Shown piece by piece: positions 20,620 through 32,797 of a stretch of DNA of 64,000 nucleotides. Positions within the stretch are counted from its first letter, which is position 1; the number at the start of each line of letters is the position of its first letter. Source of the stretch: Deinandra increscens subsp. villosa (lineage: Eukaryota > Streptophyta > Magnoliopsida > Asterales > Asteraceae); contig JBCNJP010000027.1 of assembly GCA_039602395.1 (NCBI GenBank), positions 40,144,986-40,208,985 on the forward strand. Direction: 5' to 3'. Made by a program: the position numbers and the translations under genes. The notes under the pieces are model-generated. The model worked only from the letters and a program-made list of their open reading frames with translations. It searched no databases and was not told the DNA's origin.

Positions 20620-23458
20620 TGTAACACTTGTGTTTTACCCGACTGAAAAATTCGACCCGTTTTGAAATTTCGTGACTTACCGATTTGCAAATTATTGAGA
20701 ACCGCAAGAATTTTCGGGTATTTATATCCTAATTATTGGGTCTAAATGACTTATAATCGTTTTTTGGGGCATTTGCATATCTCCCCCTCTAAAGTTGAGA
20801 AATTGCATATTTTCCCAAATCATGCTTTATGAGCATTGCACATTATGCATTAAAAATTTGTATTTGGGGAAATATGCAATGTTTATCCAAAGTAGGGGGA
20901 TATATGCAATTTTTCCTTTTTTTTAAATCAAATACTTAATTACAATCAATTGGAATCAAATTGAATGTCTTGAATTTAAATTAATGCAATTTAGGGTTTT
21001 TACGCGATTTCAGTACACGATTCGTCGTTTACTAGGAATATCATATTTTGGGCATCATATGTCAAAATTGCATTATTTATGAGTTCATTGATCTTGAATC
21101 ACATCTCATGTCATCACGCACAAGTTGAGTCTTGAAACGTTGGTGATTAACTAATGGTGATATGTACGCAAATCGACCCGAAAACACGTCTTTGTTGCCC
21201 ATAATTCCATGTTTGATATGCTATATTCAATTTTATATGTTTAAATGTGTTTCATATGTTTGGTAATGCAAAATGATGAAAATGGTGAAGACGGGGCTCG
21301 AATCCGATCAAGAACGAAGAAGTTATAGCGAAAACGGTGAAACCGACCCAAAACCAACCATAAAATGCTTTTATTTAATTTAATTATCAAATGAAAATGC
21401 TTATATATAAAATTGGTACTTATTTTCAGTGGAAATGATGAAATGAATCCAATGGTAATAGTTCAGGAACCAAAAACCCTAATTAGCGTGACCTAAGCAT
21501 CGTTTTCGTGAATAGTCATCAAAATTCAAGGGGGCTAACCCGGCATGTGCCGCGGTACGCGAGCCATCCCCTTGACCACGTCGCGATATGTGAGCTGCAG
21601 CTGGTCATAGAAACCCTAATCAGGCGCCTTATTAACCCGTTTTTTCTCCATTTAACGCACTTTTCTCCACCCTAGCCGTCCTTTTCGGCTGATCTTGACC
21701 ATGCACCATCTAGACCATGTTATTTGAAGTTTTTGAGCTCAAATTGGGTGATTTTAAGCCTAGATTCGTGTCGGTTTCATCCTACTTGGTATGTTTTCTC
21801 AAACTGTGCTTCTACCTTATTGATTTCTTGATAATTTTTGGTAAAGATCATATTTTTATGGTTAATTTTATGCTAGATCTTAGTTATGCTGGTTACTAGA
21901 TGATAGATCTAGGGATTAAGAGGTTAATGTTAGCATCTTTTTGCATAAAAGTTATGTTTTTCTTGGATATTGATGTTAGTTCCTAATAGATCTAGTTAAA
22001 GGTTATGTTTTGGTGCATGATTCATCTTAAGGTCATGTCTTCGCTATAGATCTAGGGTTCTTATCATGTGGAATTGGTGCCTTGATCCTAGATCTAGGGT
22101 TTTTGTGGATGAAAATTGATAAATTGATGGTTTCTCAAGAAAAATAAATATATATTTTGCACATGTATGCTTAGAGCTATATAAAGTTGATGACTTGATG
22201 TCAATTTATGGTCGATCTAAATTATACATGCGTCTTTAGTCGTAGATAATATGTTTCGGGTGCCATGCATGCAAAAAGATAGATTCTTGATTGAACTAAT
22301 TGATTAGAATTCATTAAATTAAGGTTTATGTTGAAAATAATTCATTCTGCACAATTAAATATGTATATGTTTGATTCACGATGTGAAATTTTATATATGA
22401 CATGTTAATGATTAGATTAGCCTAAAATTAATGTTTGGATGATAATTATGACTTATGTGATTTTTTAGAAAATAAATAATATTTTAGACGTCGTAAAGGT
22501 AAATAATTGAACAAATATTTATTTGCCATCGTTTGACTTAGTTTAAGGAATGACCTACCTCATGTCCATAACCGTATGTTACCACTAAAATTACATCACC
22601 AATGAGTCGTCGAGTCCCTTGTGTCGTGAAATCAAATCATTTATCTAATTATTTATTATTTTCCTCTGGCTCATCTAGTCATCAAGGTCGTCTTCGAGTC
22701 TAATCGTTTCGTGGTATCATTCTTTCAAATTGTGTCTTCATTTCAGGTGAGTATTCATAGCCCATTTTCTTTTACTGTTTTGGGGTGCAACATGTACGCT
22801 ATCAGAACGTAAACTCTTTATGCTTTATTCTAAACCTAATGTGATCGATTTGATTGTTATGTGTATACTTGGGTGGTTAAACTTGTGTGGATTATTGCTC
22901 TGAACGATGGAACAATTAAACGAGGGAATGATGGAACCATGAAACGATTTGACGTATCTCATTAACTCATTGAGTCGGGGTTACAATAATAGATTTATTA
23001 GTGTGGCAACCCGCTTGGCCTGCCTCGCGTGTGGCGCCTTGTGATTGAAAGCCTAAATGCCGAGGGCTTGAGTGCATCGCCTATATGTGCTTTGATTCAT
23101 TTCGGTTTTATCATATATGTTTACACTTAACACACTGAACCGTATGTTTTAAATCTATATTGTACGTTACACTTACTCACAAACTATTCGTAGTTGATCT
23201 TTATTTTGTACATGTTCCAAGCTTTGCCATTGATGTTGTTGATCGTGTTGATGACACTTTAGGATGCATGTGGACTTAGTGAGACGTAAATTAATCAAGT
23301 TAATCTGTGATTTATCGCTTGATTGTATTGAATTATCATGTATTATCTTATTGCTATGAAATAGGTTGATTAAGAATATCATAACATTTAATTAGTGTTG
23401 TGTGTATCTGGACAATCATCGCGCCCCAACGTATTCCGTGATCGGTTGGGGTGTGACA
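20620..23458 (+). mobile_element. solo LTR (Tekay/chromovirus-like) with 5-bp target duplication
   Basis: Begins TGTAACACTTGTG and ends GGGGTGTGACA (TG...CA, near-inverted tips). It is flanked by GTAAA on both sides (20615-20619 and 23459-23463), the 5-bp duplication made by gypsy integrases. Unit 1 of the surrounding tandem repeat lacks the insertion. The 2839-bp interior has no gag or pol frame. End sequences and length match the LTRs at 38858-41369 and 46844-49382 in style, so it is a long gypsy LTR left after recombination, on the plus strand. Confidence 0.85.
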
Positions 23459-23463
23459 GTAAA

Positions 23464-24227
23464 ACTAAACTAAAACCAAAAAAAACACTTTAAACAACCA
23501 TACAAAACAAATAAGAAAAAAAATTATTTGACAATGCCACATGGCATGCCATGTGGCCCACCCAAAACATTAACATGTGGCTAGTGGAATTACACTAGCG
23601 AAGGGTGTTCATAATTATTTATATAGTAATATGACATGCTTAATCAATTAAATGTGTCATGATTCACTTATTCACTAGAGCACATGTTTTTAGTAAGTGA
23701 CTTACAAAATATAATATGCTTAACACGATTAAATATAACTATATGTATATTGAAACGGCCAACCAATGGCCATCAACAATAGTTATAGGAAAGAAAAGAA
23801 AGACAACAATAATTACACCAAAAAAACAAAGACCTAAAAACCCAAATTCCTATTACATATTAAAAATAAAGTTGCATCAATCTCTCCATTTCATCTTGTG
23901 TTTACCCCTCTTTCCTACCCATAAGTTTGATAGGGATTTTGATACAAATTAATTGACCACCCATACATTCGTTTAACTCACTAGATGCTTAATGTTTTGA
24001 CATAGGACACCTTTCTTATACGACCTACCCATTTAGTCATATTCTACTCAGGCCATCCATCACTACTCATACTATGATGAGGCTGTGATGTTGGGAACGA
24101 AAGGGGGAATGCTGCCCCTGGCCTAGACGTTATCAAGGGTGTAACACCTCTTTGATGATGGCAACGATTGTGTGCAGTTTTATTTCTTTTTTGTTTTTTT
24201 TGTTTCTCTTTTTCCTTAAACAAACAT
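23464..24227. other. anonymous AT-rich spacer
   Basis: Rest of the interrupted tandem unit, then unremarkable AT-rich DNA. No gene seen. Confidence 0.5.
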
Positions 24228-24354
24228 ACCCAGAAATACACTCAATAGCATAGTCATTCGTAGGTTCCGGGGAGGGTGCGATGAGGGCGAAGTCTTACCT
24301 CTAACCCAGGGGGTAGAGAGCTTACCCTCGTAGAGAGTACCCTCGGCTTGAAAA
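24228..24354 (-). mobile_element. Au-like SINE remnant
   Basis: The minus strand reads GAGGGTACTCTC...CTCTCTACCCCCTGGGTTAG...CACCCTCCCCGGA and ends near TTCTGGGTATGTTTGTTT. This is the conserved 3' half of the widespread plant Au SINE (TCTCTACC, GGGTAAG, CCCTCCCC, TGGGTATGTTG). The 5' tRNA-like part is absent or unrecognisable. Confidence 0.5.
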
Positions 24355-24884
24355 AAACAACTAAACATAATATAGACAATAACAACAAATATAATATAGA
24401 CAATAACAACAAATACAAAAAGAAAAAATCATAGAAAATATAATCAAGCTAACCAAACAATAAACTAATAAAAAATTCACAAATTAACTCTAGCACACTA
24501 TAATAAGTTTGCCATATTGTAGAAGCAAACAAATAAGCTAGTAGTTATAGCTAAAAAGGCAAATAAACAGGAGAGTAGGTTAAAAGAAGCACTAACCCTC
24601 AAGCAAGTATGTGCCTAAAAATTCCCTTAAAAGGTGATACGCCCAGACACCGCTAATATCTGGCCAAAGCATGACTAACGCTAACACTAAGGGTAAGTTT
24701 AAGGCGAACAAAAGCCATGCATTACAAGTTATGTGCCCAAGGCAAAACCAAGATATCCATTTACACGTACTCCCTAAACATCCATAACCCTAATATGACA
24801 TCTCCAAGAGTTCCTATCCCATATTATATCATCTAAGATGTGAAAGTCTAACAAACTGTGCCTAACGGCTAACACGCTCATTCC

Positions 24885-25335
24885 ATGTCAATTTGGTTAT
24901 GCCTCTACTCCTCTTTCCTCCGCCTTGAGAGATTCCACGGTTACTACCGGGACTGTCAGTGTCTCCTCTTCACATGGCCAAATCACTATAATCTTCTCTC
25001 TCGTATATTGTTAAAATACACGCCACTCCCAGTTTTTGTTGCAACACTTCCTTTCTTAATCAATCCATCCTTTTATGCCTACTCATCCGTCTCCTCATCT
25101 TCATCTCTGTTACCTCTAGCTTATGCGCTTGTGTCTTCTTGATGGCTTAATGATCAGATGCGTATAACATAGCAGGTCGAACAGCCATCCTATATAATTT
25201 CTCTTTTAGCCTTGTTGAAAAACTCTTGTGACACAAGACTCCTATGCCCGCTCTCCATTTTCACTAACCCGATTTAAAACGCGGTGGGCTACATCACTAT
25301 TAATGTCACTGTCACTCTGCACAAAGGATCCTAAA
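24885..25335 (-). pseudogene. LINE reverse-transcriptase C-terminal remnant
   Basis: The minus strand, across stops and frameshifts, reads words of plant LINE ORF2 C-termini: GDSDINSDVAHRVLN, ENGERAG, LKEKLYRMAVRPAMLYA, AIKKTQAHKLEVTEMKMRR and RMSRHKRMD, corresponding to the family's HRI..GW.KWR, RPAMLYG.ECW and KKMSVAEMRMLRWM regions. The catalytic palm is absent. Many nonsense codons show long decay. Confidence 0.6.
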
Positions 25336-25479
25336 CTCTGCACAAAGGACCCCAAATAACAATATTACATCCATCTCCTCTTTGTAAATAAATCCGACAC
25401 TCACATAATCATCATTTACATTATCATTAACTCACTATTCACCTTTATCACTATCAGTGAATGCCTACATTGTCATTTT

Positions 25480-25797
25480 TGTTGATACATAGTTCCTGGT
25501 CGTCATGTGAAGTTTCAATACAAGATGAGGTCATGCAAGTATGTTGTGGTCCGAACTCCTGGCAAACCTAGAGTTCGGACTGGTCCGAACCTGGAGTTCG
25601 GACCAGCGGGTTTCAGCATGTATAAATGTGTGTCTTGTATATAATTAAGCAACTCCTTGGTCATATCTTCTAAGTGTCTCTGTGTAAACTCTCTGTGGCT
25701 AATACAAAGCTCGTTTGTATTTACTCATCGTGTATTAATCGTATTACATTGATTTCGTTACGACTAAGTAGACGATCCACACGCTCATGCATTTTCA
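25480..25797 (+). repeat. 5' LTR of gag-only copia-type element
   Basis: Starts TGTTGATACATAG and ends ATGCATTTTCA, 2 bp before a tRNA-Met primer site. Contains inverted GGTCCGAAC / GTTCGGACC words. No second copy found in the window, so the left edge is inferred. Confidence 0.55.
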
Positions 25798-25799
25798 AG

Positions 25800-25811
25800 T
25801 GGTATCAGTGC
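25800..25811 (+). promoter_or_regulatory. primer binding site, tRNA-iMet variant
   Basis: TGGTATCAGTGC differs at one base from the usual TGGTATCAGAGC and lies 2 bp after the LTR CA end. It would prime minus-strand DNA synthesis. Confidence 0.75.
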
Positions 25812-26035
25812 ATTTGGTTTGTTCTACTGGTCGGAAATCTCTCTTTTTTCGGAGTTTTGAGTCAATTTTTCACGTTTTACAAAAATGAGTATCGTTTTTG
25901 AGTTCGTTTGATCATTTCGAGTGTGCTTCTCGTCAAACATATGTTTCTAGATTATTTCTATCAAGTTTTCTTGAATGCCTGTCGAAAATTATAGTCAAAA
26001 TTGCAGAAAATCAATAAAATGGTGTCGAGTGAGCT

Positions 26036-26290
26036 TGGTGTCGTCTGAGGTTCGGACAACTTCGGAGTAACCGCTCCGAACTTGAAGTTCGGACAGAGTT
26101 CGGTCCTTCTATTGGTTCGGTGAGAGTTCGGTTAGGTTCGGAGGTAGTTCGGTCCAAGTTCGGACAGCGTTCGGTCATCTTTCAGTACAAGTTCGGTCCA
26201 GTTTTGTTTCTTCTTCCGAAGTTCAGGTTCGGAGGGAGTTCAGTCGAATTAAAGTTCGGAGCTGGTTCGGAGGATGTTCGGAGTGAACAG
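26036..26290 (+). repeat. GTTCGGA/GTTCGGT motif array in the leader
   Basis: At least fifteen GTTCGG-A or -T words at irregular spacing between primer site and gag, with further copies in both orientations in the LTR (25548-25605). No fixed unit length, so not a simple tandem repeat. Confidence 0.85.
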
Positions 26291-26307
26291 TAACCATTTT
26301 TTCAAAA

Positions 26308-26821
26308 ATGCCCGATTTTCAAGCGTTCGCAGCTATTCAGAATTCGGTTCAAGCTACGATGCATACGATGATAAACTATGATAATGAAATCCGAACAAGT
26401 CAGAAAGTTCCTAAATTGCTCAAATTGGAAGATTATCATAGTTGGGTTACACGGTTTGAAGCGTATGTTTCTGCGAATGATATTGATATGTGGCTGTCAT
26501 ATTTTGATCAATATGTTTATCCTAAAGGTGAATACGGGGAACCGATTCTTCAAAGGAAGCTTTTAGGTGAACAAAAGAAAGCATATCAAGATGAGAAGAA
26601 GGCATATGGTACTTTAACAATGGCATTGCCTATAGAATTATTACATCAGTTCTCAAGTAACTACACAGAAAAAGTGTGTGTGGGATATTTTAGAAAAGCG
26701 TTGTGAAGGCAATGACCAATATAAGAAAAGTCGACAAAAGGTGTTGAAGAAGGAATTTAATAGTTTCAAGCATTATCAAAATTAATCAATTCCATATCTG
26801 ATTGCAAGATTTGCTCATTTA
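26308..26821 (+). pseudogene. gag N-terminal part of copia-type element, split by MITE
   Basis: Open from ATG 26308 with LLKLEDYHSWVTRFEAYV, then AYGTLTMALPIELLHQF, the UBN2/copia gag core. A frameshift lies near 26680 (the frame with WDILEKRCEGNDQYKKS follows) and a TAA near 26782 in KHYQN-stop. The frame then reads IPYLIARFAHL up to the MITE and resumes with MSEMK at 27821. No other part of this gene is damaged by the MITE. Confidence 0.75.
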
Positions 26822-27817
26822 GGTGCTGTTTGTTTTTTAAGAGGTAAAACGTCTGCAGTCTGCGGACCTCATCTGCAGACATCTGTAGAAAAAGAGATAG
26901 ACCAAACCTCTGCAGTCTGTAAGAAAAAGAATGTTTGTTTTTTAACTTCTGCAAACTGCTAAAATAAACTGAATTTTGAAAACTAACGTTTTTAGAACTT
27001 ATAGATAATTACTTTTCAAACCTTTTGATTTTTTCTGTATATTTTAATAAATAGTTATTTTTAAAATAGATTTCGCTTAAATAAAGTTATAAAGATGTTT
27101 TATAAAAACCGTTTAAAAAACATTTTTTAAAAAAATTTAAAAACTTTTTTTTTAAAAATAACTGTTTAAAAACGTTTTTATAATTAAATAACGGTTTAAA
27201 AAAATGTTTTTCAAAATAAAACTTTATAAAAAACGTTTTCTAAAAATAAAAATTTATAAAACACGTTTTTTAAAAATAAAACTTTATAAAAAAACGTTCT
27301 TAAAAAAACGTTAGTTTTTTTAATAAAACCTTTTTAAAAAAGTTTTTATAAAAAACTGTTTACAAAGGTTTTAAAAAAAACAATTTAAAAACGTTTTTTT
27401 AAAAATGTTTAACATGTTTTTTTTAAAACTTTTTAAAAGGGTTTTTTCTTTAAATTTTTTGGTTAAAGAAGTTTTTTAAAAGCTGTTTATAATACATAAA
27501 AATTTTAAAATGCTTTTTTAGAAATAAACTTTAAAAAAACGTTTTTTATAAAAAAACTGTTTAGAAATGTTTTTTTTTTTAACTTTGTTAAAAAATGTTT
27601 GTTTATGAAAAAACAGTTTAAAGAGAATGTTAGCAGATGTTAGAAGATGTCAGAAGTGGCTGGACCACATCTGCACCAAGAAGAGGCCGCGCAGACATTT
27701 TTTAATGAAATGTCTTCGAAAAAACAAACAGTCTGCAGACCTAAATGTCTGCGCGTGGTCTGCGCGACGCAGACATAAGAGGACAGAAGAGCTTTTTTAG
27801 AAAAAACAAACACCACC
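26822..27817. mobile_element. Harbinger/Tourist-type MITE inside gag
   Basis: Terminal inverted repeats GGTGCTGTTTGTTTTTT and AAAAAACAAACACCACC are flanked by TTA on both sides (26819-26821, 27818-27820), the 3-bp duplication of PIF/Harbinger elements. The subterminal zones repeat CTGCAGTCTGCGG / GTCTGCAGAC words. The 500-bp core is low-complexity AAACGTTTTT sequence. No transposase. Confidence 0.85.
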
Positions 27818-27820
27818 TTA

Positions 27821-30312
27821 ATGAGTGAAATGAAGTTGGTGAATCTTATAAAAGAAGAAGCTGATAAGAAAGAAAATATTTTGGAAGCTTTACTAGATAA
27901 ATGGGAAAATTATGTGATGATGGTGACTCATGATAAAGAATATCCAAAATTGTCATTTAATGATTTGATTCAAAGAATCCAAGAAAGGGATATGGAGTTA
28001 AAGGTGAATAAGTCACTTCCTGAGCAAGTTCAAAATCCTGCAGTGTATTATGGTAACAATGATTCAACAATAAATGCTGGGAAATCTAATATTCTTATTT
28101 CTGCACCCCCTATAGCATTTCTCGCAGGTAAATCTAAAACTCCAAGTTATTCTTCTATTGGTTGTACTGTTTCAATTCCTAGTTCTTCGACTCAGAGTGC
28201 ATTGTCTGTTCAAAGTATCGATGATTTTAATGCTTTGATGTCTGCGTTGGTACCTTCATATTTTGGTGTTATCACAGGTGCTGTGACTAATGCTTAATTG
28301 GCAAATGAAGATTACGATCAAATCGATTATGATCATTTAGAGGAAATAGATCTAAACTGGCAGTATGCTATGTTGGTTCGAAGAACGAAGAAATTTTTCA
28401 ATAGAAATGGTAAGAAGCGGTTGAATCAGGAAGGTAAGATTGGTTTGGACAAATCTAAAGTGAAATGTTATAAGTGTTCCGTCTATGGTCACTTTGCTCG
28501 AGAATGTCCAAGTTCAGCAGATAATAAATTAAAAACTGGTCAACATGCACATTTAGTTTTTCATCCATCAAATGAATCTGATAAGATTGAGAAGAAATTT
28601 GTTACTTTTGCTAATAATCTGACAGAAAAGTTTTGACATCCAGATGAATCTGCCTGGAATGCAGATTCAGTAACTACAAAGAATCATGCTCCATTTAGCA
28701 TTGCATTGACTGTTCGTCATGATGATGATGATAGAATTTTGACTGATTATGATTCTTATTCAAGTGAATCATTGGTTCAAGATGGTTCACCAAAGGTTAT
28801 TGAAAGCCCAAAAGCTGAAAAAGTCAAGTGTCTAGAATGTGAAAAATTGTACAAGAAGATTGCAAGTTTTGATCAACGTTCAAAAATGTCAACTGAAGAG
28901 ATTGTTGTGCTTAAGAAAGAGTTGGATGATTTTCAGAAGAAATATTATGAATTGGTCCATATTCATGAAGATGATGTGAAAGAGAAGACACAATTGGCTG
29001 AAGAGTGTGAGAAAGCCAAAGCTGAAGCTTTAGATGCAATTCAAGATTTTAAGAATTTATTTGAGAAAAGTTATCCAGTTCAGCTAACATATGAAAAGGC
29101 TAGTGCTCTTATTATTGAAACTGCTACTACTGTTGAGAAGCTTCAAAACAAGATCTCTATGCTTCAAGATGAGAATGTTCTTTATCGAGATAAGAATGAA
29201 GTGTTGACTAAAGGTGTTAAGATTTATAAGCAAAAGAGAGAAAGTGTTTTTGAAGAGTTATTTGCTGAATGTGAGATCAGGAAACTAAAAACTTATGAAT
29301 ATGATGATCTCAATGCAAAGTTCATCAAGTCAGAAAAGGAGGTGTTTGAGGCTCAACAGAAGATTAATGATTTGCAATTAGAGATTTTGGAGTTGAAAAG
29401 GCAAGTGAAGAATTGTAAATTGTCAACAACATTGCTGAATTTCTTGTACAAACAGGATAAAAGTGCGGAGAATTCTCAGAAAGATAATGTTCACTTGGTT
29501 CCTCAACCAGTGGATTTAATTGAAGTTACTTCTGCTCCAACTGATCCGAAACTGAGTTGAATGATTATTCAAAATTTGTCACTCCACCCAAAAAGAAAAA
29601 GTTAAAGTCTAAAAAGAGAGAAAAGCCTTTGGGTGAAACTCCAAAATTTGTTTCAAATTTTGTTTTATTGGAAAATGAAAACGTTTTTGATAAGGTTGCT
29701 TCAAGTTCTTCATCTGCAATCGAAGAAGAAAAAGTTTTAATTGAAAAGAACAAGCTGAAGGATATCAAAGCCAAATTCACTAGCGAAGCTAAGGCGAGAA
29801 CAACTTCGGGTTCTTCTTCCAATTCTTCAAAGAATCAAGGATTCAAACACAAAGGATTAGTTTACGAAGTGAGGGAAGAACCGGTTTAAACTAAGAAACC
29901 AGTGAAGGCTAAGAAGGTTGTTAAAGGAAAAGTTGCAAAGAAATCATCTTCTCAGAAGGAATCTTCTTATTATTCTGGAAGGTCATCATCTTCATGGAGT
30001 CCATCTCCTAGGTATGACTCTTCTGATGATTTCTTTGATAATTTTGATTATGTGCATTCATCTGGTTTTCATAAATCAAAACAATTTTCCAATGTTTTTA
30101 GAGAAAGACTTTGTTATGCATGTCATCAACCGGGACATCTTGCTGCTGATTGTCCGACGACTGCGTATATTCATAACACGGCCAAATATGTGGATAACAA
30201 AGGTCAATTTTTTTATGAACCATGGTCCCCAAAGACTAAATCAACTTGTAAATCATCTTGGTCTAAACCAAGTACGTCGGTTGAATCTGATTCCGGTTTT
30301 GATCAAAATTAA
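27821..30312 (+). pseudogene. gag C-terminal part: zinc knuckle, coiled coil, second zinc knuckle
   Basis: Continues the gag frame after the MITE. In order: a linker ending at TAA near 28294, ANEDYDQIDYDHLEEIDLNW, the first CCHC knuckle CYKCSVYGHFAREC (28470-28511), a stop near 28635, a 250-residue Lys/Glu coiled coil (28850-29450), stops at 29558-29560 and near 29887, then basic Ser-rich sequence with a second CCHC knuckle CYACHQPGHLAADC (30115-30156). This order is usual for Ty1/copia gags of this type. Broken by at least four stops or frame changes, so not translatable as one protein. Confidence 0.75.
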
Positions 30313-31148
30313 AAAAATTTTACAAATTTGGAAACCAAAAGTTGTTTCCAAGGCCAACATTAACTATGTGGAAGACACCGGGCGACCCGACGATGTTGAA
30401 TCGGGTCGATCCCAGAGCGGCTAATGATTTATTTGGGGTCAAACAGGTATTTCAGGAAGACCTATCGGTGATTGAGAAATTGCTGATTGTGAAATATTTG
30501 TGTTAACTTAATCTGAATTTCAAAATCAATCTGTTTTTTTTCTTCAAAATGTTTAACTGAAAGTATTCATGTTGGTTGATCAATTTCTGCTTCTTTTCAC
30601 TTCGTCTCATTTTGAGGGGGAGTTTGTTTTTGCAAAAAGACAAAAATAGTGTGTTGTTTTTCAAAATGGTAAAATGAAAATATATAAATAGAGTTGTCAT
30701 TTTTAGGGGGAGAAATTTGAAAAAAGAAAAAACATTGAAAATTGAGAAATTGTATCCGACATGAATGGGAAATGATGGTACATTGGCTGACATTGGCTGA
30801 CATTGTCTGGCTCATGGATAAAGTAGGTGAAAAAGCCATAAGACCATTTGATCGATGTGTAAGGTAAGCTCAGCAAATCAGAAAGTATTCAAATGTGATA
30901 TACACTAAATCCGATGCTTGACCTAGTGGACAACATCTTGATGCATATCTCACGATATATCAAGAAAGAGATATGTGAAAAATAAAATGAGAAGTCACTG
31001 TGTATACATGTGTTCATTTTGCAAAGATTTAAACTTGTTTGATTTTCTTTATTTTGTCAAACGATCGGACTTTCTTTGCGTGTCCACAAGACCAACCTGA
31101 TCGTTGTTCTTTTGACGTTCTGCTTTATTTTCTTTGACGTTTCATATA
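30313..31148 (+). other. 3' part of the gag-only element; pol missing
   Basis: After gag there is no protease, integrase or RT frame. Purine runs GAGGGGGAG (30614) and AGGGGGAG (30704) look like polypurine tracts that normally precede the 3' LTR. The repeated words ACATTGGCTGACATTGGCTG sit at 30781-30802. No copy of the 5' LTR follows before the Athila-like LTR at 31149. Confidence 0.5.
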
Positions 31149-32797
31149 TGATGTGCTCGGAACGTACCTAAAAATGCTATTAAAACCTAGACCTAAACCT
31201 AGACCTAGACACACCTAATTTTACCGAAACTACCTAAACTAGACCGAACCCTAAGGCAAGTGTACCTGTCGGATTGTAGCTTAGCTAAGGTAAGACCGGG
31301 AATATCGAACCCTAGAGACACTCTATAGACAAAATTAACCTAGACCTAAGGAATTGGAAATCTGAGAAATTGAATTGGGTTTTGTTTTTAGGAATTGATT
31401 TAACTAACTAAACTAACAACTACCAACCGAAGACAGGAAAACCTTGGGAAAATCAGAATGTAGAAGAGTATCACCTAGACTTGGAATCCTACTCAATACC
31501 TACAACTTCACTCAGTTTTGACCGATCTCATGGTGACTAGTTCACCTTTTAAGTCCTTCCTAGCTAACACTTCTAACGCTCGAACAGGAGTTCACCTTTT
31601 GGGTACGCCCTACCTCAACTAAACCTAACCACCCTCGAATCTAATCTAAGGCATCCTAGGCTAGCAGGAGCTACCAAATACTACCATGACCGACACGGAA
31701 TAACAAGCTAATCAAAACCCTAGGACACTTCCTTTTGAGACAATGTAACCCTAGTTCTTTAACCAACCCAATTACCCGACAATTCTTTACCTTTTAAGTC
31801 TCAGAAGAGGCAGCACATTGAAAACAAGTCATCAATCAACAATCAAAGCAATAGTTCAAGAAAACCCTAAACTACTCTATTGCAATTAACCCTAAAGTTA
31901 ACTACTTTAGATAATTTACCTAAACCGAAAGACATTCGCGGATAAATCATGCATCAATAATCAATTAGCAATCTGTTTTCAACACGCACAAGCATCAACC
32001 ATGGCAATTATTGGAGTTTAATACAAGTGTAACATCAATCAATCAACCAAAACCGAGTAAAGGTGCAAATACTAAATAGTCATCCAATTAGGTCTAGGCG
32101 ATACAATCAAATTAGCCTAGCCTCATGTTCTAGTCAAGATAACAAATAAAAATCATAACTTTGACAGAAAACATGTGTTCAACTAAATTCAAGACAAGAA
32201 CCGGAAAAGAAATATGAAACCCGAATGTTAAATTGAGATGAACTTGTGATCCTTGAATGTTTCCTCTCGATTCCAGTTCTCCTCTCGCTCAGAAAATCGT
32301 CCCAAAATCGCCCAGAGCCGGCTGCAAGTCGTCCCCCCCCCCCCCAAATGGAACCCTAAACTTGATTTTATATCGATCAGGCTAAGTTTCGGAAAAACCC
32401 TCCAAGCGTATCGCTTGGAGGTCCAAAAGTGGTAGGCGATACGCCTAAGGCCCTGAATACGACAAATTAGTCGGTCAAACCGACTTAAGGCTTCTGTTGA
32501 CTCTCTCTCTCTCTCTGTCTCTCTCTCTACGCGTATGGCGTAGCAGTCATCAAGTCCCAAGCGATACGCCTGGGATCTCTTGTTCAGCACTTCTTGTTTA
32601 TTTTCTTTGTGTTCTTCTCCTCTCTTATCGTGGCCTCGGGATTTTATTAATTACCTATAAAAACACATAAAATCCTAAATAAGACTTATAGACACAAACT
32701 TAACTAAAAACAAGCCAAAACTAATAAAAACCAACTCAAATTGACTCAAATATATAAAGAAAAGACCCCAGAAACGTGATGTGTTTGCAACACATCA
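31149..32797 (-). repeat. LTR of Athila-like element (3' LTR, minus strand)
   Basis: On the plus strand starts TGATGTGCTCGG and ends GCAACACATCA. Next to it the minus strand reads GTGTGGGGATGTT, a polypurine tract in the right place and orientation. About 1649 bp. Partner LTR not in window. Contains a GCGTATCGC motif cluster (32395-32580) and a 13-C run near 32334. Confidence 0.65.

Noticed and set aside
32228..32590. 120-residue minus-strand frame with Glu/Arg run
   Set aside because: Lies inside the Athila-like LTR and includes a CT microsatellite; no family resemblance.
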